From Desulfovibrio sp. UBA2564 (GTDB taxonomy: Bacteria; Desulfobacterota; Desulfovibrionia; Desulfovibrionales; Desulfovibrionaceae): a stretch of 6,625 nt of DNA. The position numbers and the translations under genes are program-made. Position 1 is the first letter of the stretch; each line of letters starts with the position of its first letter. The stretch covers positions 1 through 6,625 of the forward strand of contig DDLU01000044.1 of the NCBI GenBank assembly GCA_002340305.1. Reading direction: 5' to 3'. Shown here piece after piece: positions 4,530 to 6,625 of the stretch. The notes under the pieces are model-generated. The model was not told the origin of the DNA and did not search any database. It saw only the letters and a list, made by a program, of their open reading frames with translations.

Positions 4530-6599
4530 ATGAGTAGAGAGAAGGCCTCACGCCTTTCAAATCATATTTTTGCAGCTGTTCTGCTGACGGTGTTTACCTT
4601 TGCTGCTTCAAGCTGTGTTTCACTCCGGAAAGAACCGATCAAAATGCCGACCGTTTCCACTGAAATGATGAGCACCCAAGCCCTTGTCAGCGAAGCGGAT
4701 AAAGCTTGGCGCACACGGGACTACATCACCAGTGAACTCTTCTACACCAGACTGTTGGAACGTACCGATATCCCGGAAAGGGTAATACTCCCGGCAACAG
4801 AACGGCTGGCTGTAAGCTCCTTCAAATCAGGCCACTATCACGAAGCAGAAGCACGTCTTGAGCAGTGGCAAAAGCTTTCTGAGGAAGCGATCAGCTCCCC
4901 GGTCTGGCAGGGGTACTATTTCGACACCCTGACTGCCATCAAAGATTTCGGCAAACTGAGGACCCATCTTTCTAAAACCATGGAAGATCCTTTCCTGTCT
5001 TGGGATATCCGGTCCACAGCAGGCAAGCGGCTCTCCGGTATGGATCAGGATGCCGGATCTCTGGAAGCCATGAAAAGACTTTACGCCATCGCGCCGCAGG
5101 AAACCAACAAACAAGAGTTGGAACAGTGGTTCATGAAAGGTCTCGAAGCCAAGAGCAAATCCGAAATCGAAGTCATGAATGAGCTGGTTCCCAGCGGCAA
5201 CAATCTGAAATTTCCTTATGAACTGCTGGTTTTCGAAAAAGCAGTTCGTCAGTCCGAAGATACCGAGTACTGGCCCATGTCATGGCGCACCATGAGCGGC
5301 ATCATCCAGAACGGTCAGATCGCGGACAAAACTTTATTTACTGGAATCCTGAGCAAACTTGAAGGTCAGTACGGTATCCCGCGTGTAGGGATCGCCCTTG
5401 TCCTGCCTATCTCCGGTCGCTTTCAGGACTACGGCTGGAAGATCGTGCGCGGAGCCGGAGCGGCGCAGTGGGAAATGACCAAGGCAGGTCTCGATGTGGA
5501 CGTACAGGTTATCAATACCGAGTCTCCCGACTGGCTGGAAAGACTCCAGAATCTGCCCCCGTGGTACACCACCATTGGCGGGCCCATCAGCGTAAAAGCT
5601 TTCAAACAGCTTGAGCAGTCCGGAACATACGCGGATAAAGTCACCTTCTCTTTCCTTGCTAAACCCGGTAATCTTGAAGAAGGTAGGCAGGCTTGGAGAT
5701 TCTTCTCCAGCCCCGAGGACCAAATCCGCTCCACTCTCGACCTTGCTGTAAAAGATCTCGGAATCACCAAACTGGCTGTTCTCTATCCGCAAGAAAAATT
5801 CGGTCGTCAGATGTCCAAGAAGTTCTTCGACATGGCAGCGATGCGCGGAGCAAAGATCACCGGCATGGAATCATACCCTCCCCGCGATTTCCCCAAATGG
5901 GGCAAGGTCGTAGGCAGACTGGTTCGCGCTCCCCAAAAAAAGGCCCAGAATGAGGCTAAAGGTCTAGGCGAGGATGCTCCCCTGCCGGAAACTGATTTCG
6001 GTGCGGTATTTATTCCCGACACATGGCATCAGGCACAGCTTATGATCCCGCATTTCTTTTTTCATGAGGCAGACACTCTCGTCTTCCTCGGCCCCGAACT
6101 CTGGAGTCAGGCCCTGAACTCCGCCCGTGACGTTGAAGCGCGTAACCTGCGCCTGACCGTTGCTCCCGGGGCATGGTGGCCTGCCAGTGACAGTGCCGCG
6201 CGCCTCAAAGAAGTCATGAACCGTGAAGGTCTCGGCGCACCCGATTTCTGGGTTGCACTAGGTTACGACTTCATCAAATTTGCAGGTAAACTTGGCACTT
6301 TTAACGAAGGCTGGACCGCCGAAACCGTCAACGCACGTATCAACGAAGCGCAGCAGATGGATTTCAGTCTTGCGCCAATCAGCTGGAATGCCGAAGGTCA
6401 GGCCAGCCAGAAGCTTTACCTGTTCCGGCCCGAACAGAACGGCAAAACCCGCATCGATGCCGAGCTGGTCAGCAATACTCTCGCCAAGGCTAAAGCCAAA
6501 CGCGAAGCACGTGTGACCGCTTGGGAAGAAAAGCAAGCTGAACTGGAAGCCAAGAAAGAAGAAGCTGCTGCGCTTGACGAATCTAAGACTGGACAATAA
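4530..6599 (+). CDS. Predicted lipoprotein, LpoA/LppC-like penicillin-binding-protein activator with periplasmic-binding-protein fold
   Basis: The start is placed at the ATG at 4530 (689 aa) because it follows a GGGAA ribosome-binding-like run and directly precedes a signal peptide: charged n-region (SREKASRLSNH), hydrophobic core (IFAAVLLTVFTFAA, residues 13-26) and AASSC with C29 as the likely lipidated cysteine. The -3 alanine makes the lipobox imperfect. The frame continues upstream to ATG 4518 and GTG 4452, but the latter abuts the repeat and would bury the signal peptide. Residues 50-280 look all-helical and TPR-like (AWRTRDYITSELFYTRLLE; GHYHEAEARLEQW). From about 285 a type 1 periplasmic-binding-protein fold begins (RVGIALVLPISGRFQDYG), with KLAVLYPQEKFGR, FGAVFIPDTWHQAQLMIP and LVFLGPELW further on. 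A charged Lys/Glu/Ala tail (about 650-680) may form a coiled coil. Helical N-terminus plus this fold is the layout of LpoA-type outer-membrane activators of peptidoglycan synthases. No cell-wall gene is nearby, so the role is inferred from architecture; a solute-binding function is the alternative. Confidence 0.75.
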   Translation: MSREKASRLSNHIFAAVLLTVFTFAASSCVSLRKEPIKMPTVSTEMMSTQALVSEADKAWRTRDYITSELFYTRLLERTDIPERVILPATERLAVSSFKSGHYHEAEARLEQWQKLSEEAISSPVWQGYYFDTLTAIKDFGKLRTHLSKTMEDPFLSWDIRSTAGKRLSGMDQDAGSLEAMKRLYAIAPQETNKQELEQWFMKGLEAKSKSEIEVMNELVPSGNNLKFPYELLVFEKAVRQSEDTEYWPMSWRTMSGIIQNGQIADKTLFTGILSKLEGQYGIPRVGIALVLPISGRFQDYGWKIVRGAGAAQWEMTKAGLDVDVQVINTESPDWLERLQNLPPWYTTIGGPISVKAFKQLEQSGTYADKVTFSFLAKPGNLEEGRQAWRFFSSPEDQIRSTLDLAVKDLGITKLAVLYPQEKFGRQMSKKFFDMAAMRGAKITGMESYPPRDFPKWGKVVGRLVRAPQKKAQNEAKGLGEDAPLPETDFGAVFIPDTWHQAQLMIPHFFFHEADTLVFLGPELWSQALNSARDVEARNLRLTVAPGAWWPASDSAARLKEVMNREGLGAPDFWVALGYDFIKFAGKLGTFNEGWTAETVNARINEAQQMDFSLAPISWNAEGQASQKLYLFRPEQNGKTRIDAELVSNTLAKAKAKREARVTAWEEKQAELEAKKEEAAALDESKTGQ

Positions 6600-6601
6600 A
6601 T

Positions 6602-6625
6602 TGCCTCCGGCGGTCCTTCGGGGAC
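6602..6625 (+). repeat. Partial second copy of the TGCCTCCGGCGG intergenic repeat
   Basis: TGCCTCCGGCGG at 6602-6613 is identical to 4377-4388 and begins 3 nt after the lipoprotein stop codon. The sequence then differs from the first copy: GTCC (6613-6616) and GGAC (6622-6625) can form a short hairpin around TTCGG. The element is cut by the window edge, so its full form is unknown. It could contribute to the 3' end of the lipoprotein transcript. Confidence 0.5.

Noticed and set aside
5334..5792. 152-codon minus-strand frame inside the lipoprotein gene
   Set aside because: It is opposite the well-supported binding-protein domain, with no ribosome binding site and no family resemblance.

Overview
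The window looks like chromosomal DNA from a marine, moderate-GC member of the Desulfovibrionaceae (Maridesulfovibrio/Desulfovibrio-like). This is inferred from the character of the GrpE and DnaK proteins and from a TGCCTCCGGCGG-type intergenic repeat, seen twice, that I associate from memory with that group. No phage, transposase, CRISPR array, tRNA or rRNA is visible. I did not find an obviously new system. The notable features are regulatory and motif-level details in ordinary core genes.

Layout. Positions 1-66 hold the first 22 codons of a minus-strand gene running off the left edge. Positions 67-271 are an AT-rich divergent intergenic region with candidate promoters for both directions and two overlapping inverted repeats. 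Positions 272-1570 encode an M29-type metallo-aminopeptidase. Positions 1571-1713 carry a candidate heat-shock promoter and a stem-loop at the predicted start of the transcript. grpE (1714-2286) and dnaK (2375-4294) follow as a two-gene chaperone operon with a small hairpin between them. The operon ends in a very strong intrinsic terminator built on a perfect 34-nt palindrome (4337-4370). A structured intergenic repeat (4377-4448) follows. Positions 4530-6599 encode a large predicted lipoprotein with an N-terminal helical region and a periplasmic-binding-protein fold, the architecture of the penicillin-binding-protein-activator (LpoA/LppC-like) group. The start of a second repeat copy lies right after its stop codon, at the window's edge.

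How the genes relate. GrpE is the nucleotide-exchange factor of DnaK, so the central operon is one functional unit, probably heat-inducible through an RpoH-type sigma factor. No dnaJ or hrcA is adjacent, so the J-protein partner must be encoded elsewhere. The aminopeptidase could serve peptide turnover in the same general proteostasis context, but it appears to have its own promoter. The lipoprotein is separated from dnaK by the terminator and is probably an independent envelope gene.
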